A DNA stretch of 60,673 nt from positions 1 through 60,673 of the forward strand of contig DVIQ01000014.1 in assembly GCA_018711185.1 (NCBI GenBank), written 5' to 3'. This stretch comes from Candidatus Limivivens intestinipullorum. GTDB lineage: Bacteria; Bacillota; Clostridia; Lachnospirales; Lachnospiraceae. Below are positions 48,255 to 55,534 of this stretch, in pieces. The notes beneath the pieces are model-generated. The model was not told where the DNA came from. It saw only the letters and a list, made by a program, of their open reading frames with translations, and did not search any database. Positions within the stretch are counted from its first letter, which is position 1. Each line of letters opens with the position of its first letter. A program made the translations under genes and the position numbers.

Positions 48255-50861
48255 TTACTGTCTGTTCCGCTGTTCGCAGATCACCTTGTAAAGCTGAATC
48301 AGCACCGTAGGCAGCACTGCCAGCAGATAAATCATGCCGATCTGGTATCCGGTAAGGGGCGTCACGGAGAACAGTCCCTGGAGCCCCGGAATAAACATCA
48401 CGGCGCTTAAAAGGAGCAGCCCGACGCCAAAAGCCCCCAGACTGTACCAGTTTGTCTTAAATCCCAGGCGGAAAATGGAATGGGTGCTTCTGCAGTTGAA
48501 GCCGTGGAACAGTCTTGCCAGGGTCAACGTGCAGAAAGCCATGGTGCTGGCCGTAGCGGCGTCCGTTTCAAGTCCCAGATGGAAGGCGGTCATAGAGACC
48601 ACGGCGATCAGGCCGCCCTGAACCAAAAGCTTCAGCAGGAAGGATTTCGTAAGAATTCCCTCCTTGGGATCTCTGGGCTTCTGGTTTAACAGATCCTTTT
48701 CCGGCTGCTCCATGCCGATGGCAATGGCCGGCAGGGAATCCGTCAGCAGGTTGATAAACAAAAGGTGTACTGCCTGGAAAGGCGTGGGGAGCGCCATAAG
48801 GGAGGCGTACAGCACCGCCAGAATTCCCGCTGTATTTCCGGAGAGCAGAAACTGTACGGCATTTTTGATATTCCGGTAAACGTTTCTTCCGTTGGCAACC
48901 GCCTTGATAATGGTGGCAAAGTTGTCGTCCGCCAGAATCATGGAAGCCGCATCCTTGGAAACCTCGGTTCCCGTAATACCCATGGCAACGCCGATGTCCG
49001 CCTTTTTCAGGGCCGGCGCGTCGTTTACCCCGTCTCCCGTCATAGCCGTGATGCAGCCCTTTCTCTGCCATGCCTCCACAATACGGATCTTGTTTTCCGG
49101 CGACACTCTGGCGTAAACGGAGATTCGCTCAACCTTGGAATCCAGTTCCTGATCGTCCATGGCATCCAGCTCTGTTCCGGTGTAGGCCAGATCCCCGTCC
49201 TGGAAAATGCCGATCTGTTTGGCGATGGCCGCGGCCGTCACCTTGTGGTCTCCGGTAATCATAACGGTTTTGATGCCTGCCCGCTTGGCGTCAGCCACCG
49301 CCGCCACAGATTCCTCTCTGGGCGGGTCTACCATGGAAATCAGGCCCAGGAAAATGAACTCGTCCTCATTGTGGGGCTCCAGGTCAAATTCCTTGGATAC
49401 TTCTTTGTATCCGAAGGCAAGGACACGCAGACCATTCTCGGAAAACTCCTGGTTTTTCCGAAGGATCTTCTCCCGGTCCTCCTGGGTAATGGGGCGCACC
49501 CCGTCTCCAAGACGAATGCGCACCGTCCGGTCCAGAAGCACATCCAGGGCACCTTTTGTGAGAATCGTCGGCACACCGTGAAGCTCGTACTTTGTACTCA
49601 TCAGCTTCCGGTCCGAGTCAAAGGGAACCTCGTCAAGCCTTGGCATCATATCCCGGACAATCTCCTCGTTGATGGTCACTTTTCTGGCCATATCCAGCAG
49701 GGCATATTCCGTGGGATCGCCGATGCCGTTTCCGTCCACAATGGCGGAGTCATTGGTGAGGATCGCGTCGTACAGAAGATAACGGTGAAGCTGGTTCCGA
49801 AGATCCAGTTCCTCCGGCTTTAAGGTTTCTCCGTCAATGTAAATCTGCTGAACCGTCATCTTATTCTGGGTCAGGGTACCCGTCTTGTCAGAGCAGATAA
49901 CGGAAACGCATCCCAGGCTTTCCACAGCCTTCAAATCCTTTATAATCGCCTGCTCCTTCGCCATTTTCTGGGTTCCCATGGCCTGCACAATGGTGACAAT
50001 GGAGCTTAAGGCCTCCGGGATGGCGGCCACGGCCAAAGCCACGGCAAACATCAGAGAATCCAGCAGATTCATCTGCCGGTAAACGCTGAGTCCGAACACC
50101 AGTGCGCAGATCACAAGAATCACAATGGCAAGCTTCTGGCTGAACTGATCCAGACTCACCTGCAGGGGTGTCTTTTTCTCCTTGGTGGCGTTCATCAGGC
50201 CGGCGATCTTTCCCATCTCCGTATCCATTCCCGTGGCCGTCACCATCACCAGCGCGCGCCCGTACGTGGCAAGGCTTCCGGAGTAAACCATGTTCGTCCG
50301 GTCTCCCAGCGCCGCCTCCCCGGAAATCACGCCCTGATTCTTTTCCACATTGGTGGACTCGCCCGTCAGGGAGCTCTCATTTACCTGGAGAGAATAGCAG
50401 TTCAGGATCCTTCCGTCCGCGCTGATCATATCCCCGGCTTCCAATACCATAATATCCCCCGGAACAATCTTTCGGGAGTCGATTTCAATTTTCTGTCCGT
50501 TTCGTATCACCTTCGCGCTGGGTGACGACAGAGATTTCAGACTCGCCAGGGACTTTTCCGCCTTCTGATGCTGTACCGTCCCCAGAATCGCGTTCAGAAT
50601 AATCACCGCGAAAATAACCAGGGTGCTTTCCACATTTCCGGAAACCATGGAGATCAGCGCCGCGATGATCAGAATAATCACCATCAGATCCTTGAACTGT
50701 TCCAGAAAAACCTGAAGGGCCGTCTTGCGTTTGCCCTCCTCCAGAACGTTTTCTCCCTTTTCCGCGAGCAGATGCTCTGCCTTTGTGGTAGACCAGCCGG
50801 AGCTCGTGGTTTTCATCTGTTCCAGACATTCTCCATCGGTCATCTGATACCATTCTTTCAT
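48255..50861 (-). CDS. P-type cation ATPase (Ca2+/Mn2+ type)
   Basis: This 868-residue pump starts at the ATG 50859-50861 (MKEWYQMTDGECLEQMKTTS) after AAAGGAG. Motifs: NESSLTGESTNVEK (TGES), VAAIPEALSSIVTIVQAMGT (PEAL cation site), SVICSDKTGTLTQNKM (phosphorylated Asp), VPFDSDRKLMSTKYE (nucleotide binding), VMITGDHKVTAAAIAKQIGI, AMTGDGVNDAPALKKADIGV, and the sixth helix NLLTDSLPAIAIGME. Layout and ten membrane segments match the P2A calcium pump family. The yybP-ykoY-type riboswitch in its leader points to manganese as the real signal, and perhaps the cargo: it probably exports excess Mn2+. Confidence 0.93.
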   Translation of the reverse strand: MKEWYQMTDGECLEQMKTTSSGWSTTKAEHLLAEKGENVLEEGKRKTALQVFLEQFKDLMVIILIIAALISMVSGNVESTLVIFAVIILNAILGTVQHQKAEKSLASLKSLSSPSAKVIRNGQKIEIDSRKIVPGDIMVLEAGDMISADGRILNCYSLQVNESSLTGESTNVEKNQGVISGEAALGDRTNMVYSGSLATYGRALVMVTATGMDTEMGKIAGLMNATKEKKTPLQVSLDQFSQKLAIVILVICALVFGLSVYRQMNLLDSLMFAVALAVAAIPEALSSIVTIVQAMGTQKMAKEQAIIKDLKAVESLGCVSVICSDKTGTLTQNKMTVQQIYIDGETLKPEELDLRNQLHRYLLYDAILTNDSAIVDGNGIGDPTEYALLDMARKVTINEEIVRDMMPRLDEVPFDSDRKLMSTKYELHGVPTILTKGALDVLLDRTVRIRLGDGVRPITQEDREKILRKNQEFSENGLRVLAFGYKEVSKEFDLEPHNEDEFIFLGLISMVDPPREESVAAVADAKRAGIKTVMITGDHKVTAAAIAKQIGIFQDGDLAYTGTELDAMDDQELDSKVERISVYARVSPENKIRIVEAWQRKGCITAMTGDGVNDAPALKKADIGVAMGITGTEVSKDAASMILADDNFATIIKAVANGRNVYRNIKNAVQFLLSGNTAGILAVLYASLMALPTPFQAVHLLFINLLTDSLPAIAIGMEQPEKDLLNQKPRDPKEGILTKSFLLKLLVQGGLIAVVSMTAFHLGLETDAATASTMAFCTLTLARLFHGFNCRSTHSIFRLGFKTNWYSLGAFGVGLLLLSAVMFIPGLQGLFSVTPLTGYQIGMIYLLAVLPTVLIQLYKVICEQRNRQ

Positions 50862-50915
50862 GGCATACTCTCCTTTCTTTTTGGGCCCAAGGCCGGGCAT
50901 TTCCCGTATTTTGCG

Positions 50916-50970
50916 AAAAGAAAAAGACTCTTCATGCCTCCTTCTTTTTTCGAGAATCCATGAAAAGTCT
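50916..50970 (-). terminator. Riboswitch-controlled terminator of the P-type ATPase
   Basis: On the minus strand AGACTTTTCATG pairs with CATGAAGAGTCT, followed by TTTTCTTTTC. The 5' arm is also the 3' strand of the aptamer P1 stem (GAGACTTTT), so terminator and folded aptamer exclude each other. Confidence 0.85.
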
Positions 50971-51047
50971 CATAACCTGCTTTCAGGTATGCACCGCCAG
51001 ACCCGAAAGCCGCGTTTGTTGACAATGCATTTCTATTACTCCCTTTT
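50963..51047 (-). promoter_or_regulatory. yybP-ykoY-type manganese riboswitch aptamer
   Basis: The minus strand begins AAAAGGGAGTAAT and ends ATGAGACTTTT, which fit the conserved GGGAGUA and UGAGACUUU segments of the yybP-ykoY family, with P1 formed by AAAAG and CTTTT. Between them lie two hairpins (GCATTG..., GCGGCTTTCGGGTC-like, ACCTGAAAGCAGGT). The class binds Mn2+ and usually prevents termination. A matching terminator follows and the gene is a P-type ATPase of the family often regulated this way. I cannot run a covariance model. Confidence 0.8.
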
Positions 51048-51084
51048 CTGCTGCGCCGGCAGCGGGTATTTCCTGTTTCTGGAA

Positions 51085-51113
51085 AGTATAGCCCGAAATC
51101 TCTTCCTTGTCAA
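51085..51113 (-). promoter_or_regulatory. Promoter of the riboswitch-ATPase transcript
   Basis: On the minus strand TTGACA (51108-51113) and TATACT (51085-51090) are 17 bases apart. The leader from here to 50861 is about 215 bases. The -35 box lies 13 bases from the preceding dehydrogenase stop. Confidence 0.9.
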
Positions 51114-51125
51114 CTGTTTTATTCT

Positions 51126-52121
51126 TCAGCCATGAAGCTCGTTTCCGGATTTCCTTCCCTCCATCCACGCCAGAGCGTTGTCTAGGGTCACACTGCTGAT
51201 GGCTTCCAGGGCCTCCCTGGTAAAAAAGCCCTGATGGGAGGTTACCATCACATTCGGGAAGGAAAGCAGCCGCGCCATCGTGGAGTGTGTCAGGATTTTA
51301 TCGGACAGATCTTCATAGACCGAACCTTTTTCCTCTTCGTACACATCCAGTCCCACAGCAAAAAACTTTCCGTCCCGGATTCCCTGAACCAGATCCTGGG
51401 TTCGGATCAGCTCGCCCCTGGAAGTATTCACCAGAATCACCCCATCCTTCATTTTATCGATGGTTTCCTTCTGAATCATGTGATAGTTTTCCTTTGTCAT
51501 GGGACAGTGCAGAGAGATCAGGTCCGACTCTGCCAGGAGCGTATCAAAATCAACATACCGGACAAAGTCCAGCTCTTTGTTTGGGTGGAGGTCATAGCCA
51601 AGGACTTCCATACCGAATCCCCGGCAGATGCGTGCCATAGCCGCGCCAATCTTTCCTGTTCCCACAATTCCCGCCGTTTTCCGGTAAAAATTCACGCCCA
51701 GAAGGCCGCTTAAACTGAAGTCGTTTTCCCGTCCTTTCACATAAGCTTTGTGCATATGGCGATTTGCCGTCAGGGCCAGGGCCATGGCATGTTCCGCCAC
51801 CGCCTCCGGCGAATAGCCCGGCACCCGCAGCACGGCGATCTTCCTCCTGTCGGCCTCCTCCAGGTCCACATGATTGAAGCCCGCGCAGCGCAGAAGAATC
51901 AGCTTTACGCCGTACTCATCAAGCCTGCGGATGGTCTCCGTGCCAAGATCCATATTTACAAAGGCGCAGACCCCCTGAAATCCCGCGGCCAGCATAGCCG
52001 TCTCCGGCGTCAGGTTCGGCTCGATAAAATGAATTTCCACTCCCCGGTACTTTTCCAGGGCCAGGGCCTGTTCAAAAAAATACCGGTCATAGGGCTTTGT
52101 TCCGAAAAATAAAATGCGCAT
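51126..52121 (-). CDS. D-2-hydroxyacid dehydrogenase (D-lactate dehydrogenase type), paralogue
   Basis: This 331-residue protein starts MRILFFGTKPYDRYFFEQAL. TAGIVGTGKIGAAMARICRG is the NAD loop, LVNTSRGELIRTQDLVQGIR the Arg motif, GLDVYEEEKGSVYEDLSDKI the Glu region and NVMVTSHQGFFTREALEAIS the His. The spacing and sequence are close to D-lactate dehydrogenase. It is separate from the paralogue at 46991, and the P-type ATPase transcript starts within its 3' edge. Physiological substrate is not certain. Confidence 0.9.
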   Translation of the reverse strand: MRILFFGTKPYDRYFFEQALALEKYRGVEIHFIEPNLTPETAMLAAGFQGVCAFVNMDLGTETIRRLDEYGVKLILLRCAGFNHVDLEEADRRKIAVLRVPGYSPEAVAEHAMALALTANRHMHKAYVKGRENDFSLSGLLGVNFYRKTAGIVGTGKIGAAMARICRGFGMEVLGYDLHPNKELDFVRYVDFDTLLAESDLISLHCPMTKENYHMIQKETIDKMKDGVILVNTSRGELIRTQDLVQGIRDGKFFAVGLDVYEEEKGSVYEDLSDKILTHSTMARLLSFPNVMVTSHQGFFTREALEAISSVTLDNALAWMEGRKSGNELHG

Positions 52122-52328
52122 AATCTACCTCCTGTTCTCCATCCGCGGCTTTTCAAAGCCGGCCGCCGTCAAAACGGCCGCGCGGACGGCTTGCGCGTTT
52201 TCCCGCGGCCTGCGCAAAAAGCGCGCAGGCCCGTCTGAGCTGTTAGGTATTATGCACATTTTTCCAAATATTATGCGTCTCTCCAAAATCCCTTTCCTGC
52301 GGTCCGCGCGCAGACCCATAATGAAGGG

Positions 52329-53258
52329 TTACGCAAGCTTCTTTACTGTCACCTGGGGAAGAATCCGCTCCATATCCTCTTTTCGAAAGCTCCCCGTCTG
52401 CATGGTCAGGGCATTGGCCGCGGACACCGCCACGGCGTAGCGCAGCATCTTAGGCGTCTCATATCCGCGCTTTAACCCCACCGCGAAGGCTGCCGTCATG
52501 GAGTCCCCGCAGCCTACGGTGTTTACCGTCTGGATTTTCGGCGGACATCCGTGAAAAACGCCTTCCCGGGTCACCAGCAAAGCTCCGTCACCGCCCAGGG
52601 AAACCACCACCATGGGGATCCCCAGCTCATGCAGACGCCTGGCTCCCAAAATAAGCTGCTCCCGGTCTTTCGCCGGGGTCCCCAGAAGCATTTCGATCTC
52701 TTCGTCGTTTGGCTTAATCATCGTGGGCAGCGCCTTGATCCCGTTTTCCAGAAGCGTTCCGCTGGTATCCAGAATCACGGCTTTCCCCGCCTCCTTTGCC
52801 TGCGAAATCAGCCGCTGGTACATATTCTCCGGTATCCCCTTCTGCATACTGCCGGATATGGTTAGTACGCTGCTCTCCCGCACAAGACGGTGGTATTCCG
52901 CCAGAAAGCGATCCACATCCTCCGGCTCCACCGGCTCGCCGGGCTCCAGAAATTCAGTGGAGCTTCCGTCCGCCGCCAGGACATTGATGCAGCTGCGGGT
53001 CTCTCCTTTGGTATGGATAAACCGGTTTGGAACGCCTTGGGCGTTCAGCATATCCACCACATATTCTCCCGCGTGACCTCCCACAAAGCCTGCCGCCGTG
53101 ACCTCCTCGCCGCACAGCTTCACCACCTTCGCCACATTCAGTCCCTTTCCTCCGGCGGTATTGGAACAGGTCTTTACCCGCATCACCGTCCCCTTTTCCA
53201 TCCTTTCCACCGTATAGGCCTTGTCAACGGCCACATTCAGCGTAATCGTCGTAATCAT
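52329..53258 (-). CDS. PfkB-family sugar kinase (1-phosphofructokinase-like)
   Basis: This 309-residue kinase starts MITTITLNVAVDKAYTVERM, then NTAGGKGLNVAKVVKLCGEE (the first PfkB signature), GFVGGHAGEYVVDMLNAQGV, LDTSGTLLENGIKALPTMIK and the second signature VNTVGCGDSMTAAFAVGLKR with the catalytic Asp in GCGDS. It resembles FruK/LacC kinases that phosphorylate fructose-1-phosphate or tagatose-6-phosphate. No PTS or regulator genes are adjacent, so the substrate is not settled. A degraded piece of the dispersed element lies downstream at about 52299-52326. Confidence 0.88.
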   Translation of the reverse strand: MITTITLNVAVDKAYTVERMEKGTVMRVKTCSNTAGGKGLNVAKVVKLCGEEVTAAGFVGGHAGEYVVDMLNAQGVPNRFIHTKGETRSCINVLAADGSSTEFLEPGEPVEPEDVDRFLAEYHRLVRESSVLTISGSMQKGIPENMYQRLISQAKEAGKAVILDTSGTLLENGIKALPTMIKPNDEEIEMLLGTPAKDREQLILGARRLHELGIPMVVVSLGGDGALLVTREGVFHGCPPKIQTVNTVGCGDSMTAAFAVGLKRGYETPKMLRYAVAVSAANALTMQTGSFRKEDMERILPQVTVKKLA

Positions 53259-53309
53259 CCGCTCTTTCCTCCATTTTTACGGCTGCTGTGAATAGTAACC
53301 CTTGTTTCA

Positions 53310-53337
53310 TAACAGTGCAGCCCTGCTGAACCGTTAC
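53310..53337 (-). repeat. Terminal hairpin fragment of the dispersed element
   Basis: TAACAGTGCAGCCCTGCTGA followed by ACCGTTAC is the left terminal hairpin of the element with no body. The preceding bases GGCTGCTGTGAATAGTAACC (53281-53300) repeat a motif found at 14381. Confidence 0.65.
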
Positions 53338-53410
53338 CTTATTTCCAGATTATATAGCAGCTTCCCTTGATTTACAAGTCTGTTACGTTTCGGACGGTTC
53401 AAGGTACATA

Positions 53411-53440
53411 AAAAAAGGCCCTGCAAATGCAAGGCCTTTC
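53411..53440 (-). terminator. Terminator downstream of tRNA-Thr
   Basis: On the minus strand GAAAGGCC and TGCA arms pair with TGCA and GGCCTTTTTT, a strong intrinsic terminator just after the tRNA. Confidence 0.88.
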
Positions 53441-53447
53441 CAAATAA

Positions 53448-53519
<72 letters not shown>

Positions 53520-53600
53520 CTGTCTGAGCAGAATCACTGCCGACTGTGCTATTATAACCTCTTTTGTGGAATTTGGCAAGTACTTTTTTTTAAAAATTCT

Positions 53601-53735
53601 GCAACAGTTCAGCTCTGCTGAACCGTAACTGCAAAAATCCATTTGAAATCGCCTTCAGCGATAGGATTTTCGCACTCCTGAATCATTTTATTACGGTCCG
53701 CCCAGCATGTGCGCAGACCCGGGCTGAACTATCGC
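53601..53735 (-). mobile_element. MITE-like dispersed element, diverged copy
   Basis: The copy begins GCAACAGTTCAGCTC and ends GGGCTGAACTATCGC. All hairpins are recognisable, with more substitutions than in the other copies. Flanks AAAATTCT and AAAAAATT are only partly alike, so this is an older insertion. Confidence 0.82.
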
Positions 53736-53743
53736 AAAAAATT

Positions 53744-53780
53744 TACAGGAACGAATTCCTTAAAGGAATACGTTCCTGTA
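53744..53780 (-). terminator. Terminator of the LCP gene
   Basis: On the minus strand TACAGGAACG, ATTCC pairs with GGAAT, CGTTCCTGTA, followed by AATTTTTTG. It lies 45 bases past the LCP stop codon, against the edge of the element at 53601-53735. Confidence 0.88.
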
Positions 53781-53824
53781 TTGATTCGCAAAGGCTTTTT
53801 CGTCCGCGTTTTCTATTCCGCGTC

Positions 53825-54934
53825 CTACTGGGCGCTGTCGCCTCCAGTGCTGTAATTTTCCGAGCTTGCCAAAGACTCGTCATTATACCCGGTGGCGTTG
53901 ATGATGGCATTGCTGCGCTCCTGTACGGCCGCCGACGGCACGTAATCCGTTCTGTCGAAAAGGAACTCATGCAGCCGGGTCACGTTGCTGGCAAGAGTTA
54001 CCGGCACCTCATTATATCCCACCTCGCTGGTTCTGTGAAGGAAGGGGAAGCCGGTGGTCTCTCCCATATCGTAGGACAAAAGGCGGATTCCCAGGCTGAT
54101 CAGATCCGTGGAACTGAAGCTGGTGAGAATCATGGGGAATACATCCTCTGCTATGGAATACAAAGTCGGAATCCCCGCAGTTTTCGCTTTCTGGATCATC
54201 AGATTGATTACCTCTCTCTGACGCTCGGTACGCTTAAAGTCATTGCCTGACGTATAGCGGATACGGGTGTAGGCCACGCACTGTACTCCGTTCAGATTAT
54301 ACGTTCCGCCTCCGGGAAGGTTCTCATAGGTTCTCCCGGTTACCGCAGAGGTCTCCACACAGTAGCCGTTTACCAGCTCGGCCTCCTCGTCCGTGACGGT
54401 GATCGTCAGCCCGCCCAGGCCATCGATGGTCTCTGCCAGCGCGTCAAAATCCACGGCGATATAATCCGTAATGTTCAAATCCAGGTTTGCGTTGAGCATG
54501 CTGACTGCCTGGTCCGGTCCTCCTATCGCGTAGGCAGAATTTGCCTTGCCCAGGCTTCCGCCCCCCACATCCAGATAAGAGTCTCTGTATACGGAAACCA
54601 TGCGGATTTCCTTTGTATCGTTATTGATGCTCGCGATGATAATGGCGTCGCTGTTAGCCTGGTTCAGATTTCCTTCTCTCGTGTCCAGGCCAAAGAGTGC
54701 GATGTTCGTATATCCCTGAATTACGGGGTCTGTCTCAACTTCTTCGTTGATTACCAGGTTTTCGCTCTGGAGCTGCTGAACCTGAATGTTGTTCAGCTGC
54801 CTCTGAATGAACACATAGTAAGCTCCCACAACCATCAGAACCAGAACTACCAGCACCTCTATGGCAAATATCCATCTTCTTCTTTTTGATCGCTTATACG
54901 CTTTGCTGTTTTTATCAATCGGCTTTTTTTTCAT
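53825..54934 (-). CDS. LytR-CpsA-Psr (LCP) family cell-wall polymer ligase
   Basis: LCP proteins attach teichoic acid or capsular polymers to peptidoglycan. This 369-residue protein has a very basic N-terminus (KAYKRSKRRRW), one membrane segment (residues 23-45) and the LCP domain: ALFGLDTREGNLNQANSDAI, RMVSVYRDSYLDVGGGSLGK, INDLGGL-type AETIDGLGGLTITV, and TRIRYTSGNDFKRTERQREV with the conserved Arg residues. The C-terminus is Ser/Asn-rich and probably disordered. It is one of possibly several LCP genes in the genome. Confidence 0.93.
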   Translation of the reverse strand: MKKKPIDKNSKAYKRSKRRRWIFAIEVLVVLVLMVVGAYYVFIQRQLNNIQVQQLQSENLVINEEVETDPVIQGYTNIALFGLDTREGNLNQANSDAIIIASINNDTKEIRMVSVYRDSYLDVGGGSLGKANSAYAIGGPDQAVSMLNANLDLNITDYIAVDFDALAETIDGLGGLTITVTDEEAELVNGYCVETSAVTGRTYENLPGGGTYNLNGVQCVAYTRIRYTSGNDFKRTERQREVINLMIQKAKTAGIPTLYSIAEDVFPMILTSFSSTDLISLGIRLLSYDMGETTGFPFLHRTSEVGYNEVPVTLASNVTRLHEFLFDRTDYVPSAAVQERSNAIINATGYNDESLASSENYSTGGDSAQ

Positions 54935-55107
54935 GTGTTTGTTCCCTCTAAGCTCGCGCTCTTCTTATTTTCTGTTCCGGCAGCCGCAGTCCCCCGCGGC
55001 TGTTGGTCTCCTGATATACTATTTTCCCTGAAATCGCCTGTCTTATCCGCTTTTTCGCAATCCGCGCAGTATATGCGCGAACCTGAACGGTTATCGTTTG
55101 ACATCCT

Positions 55108-55470
55108 CTACTTGACAAAGCGGTCTATGGCTTTGTTCAGCTCCTCGATTGCCTCCATATCTCCCGTGGCGATGGCGTCCACAAGGCAATGCTGGATATG
55201 ATCTTGAAGAATCACCTTGCCGGTATTGTTGATGGCCGCTCTCACAGCCGAAAGCTGGATGAGCACCTCGCTGCAGTCCCGCCCATTCTCCACCATCTTC
55301 CGGATGGATTCCAGATGGCCGATGGCCCTCGAAAGGCGGTTCAGCACCGCTTTGGTGCTCTCATGCGTATGGGTATGGTTGTGATGGCCTTCCCCGTGGC
55401 CGTGGGGAATCCCTGCCTCATGCAGTTTTGCATGAGCAAGCTCCGCTTCTGTTCTTGACTCCTTGTCCAC
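55108..55470 (-). CDS. CsoR/RcnR-type metal-responsive repressor with His-rich N-terminus
   Basis: This 120-residue repressor starts at GTG 55468-55470 after AAAGGAGG. The CsoR core STKAVLNRLSRAIGHLESIR, KMVENGRDCSEVLIQLSAVR, AAINNTGKVILQDHIQHCLV has Cys, His and Cys (C-x-H-x3-C type) at the copper-binding positions. Before it, residues 18-36 read AGIPHGHGEGHHNHTHTHE, a His-rich extension that might sense nickel or cobalt or buffer metal. No metal pump gene is adjacent, though the P-type ATPase is 4 kb away. The target operator is not evident. Confidence 0.9.
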   Translation of the reverse strand: MDKESRTEAELAHAKLHEAGIPHGHGEGHHNHTHTHESTKAVLNRLSRAIGHLESIRKMVENGRDCSEVLIQLSAVRAAINNTGKVILQDHIQHCLVDAIATGDMEAIEELNKAIDRFVK

Positions 55471-55534
55471 TGTCTTCCTCCTTTGCGGGTCTTCGTGCTG
55501 TCAGTCTGCTATGCGGCAGGTCTGCGCCGGGAAC

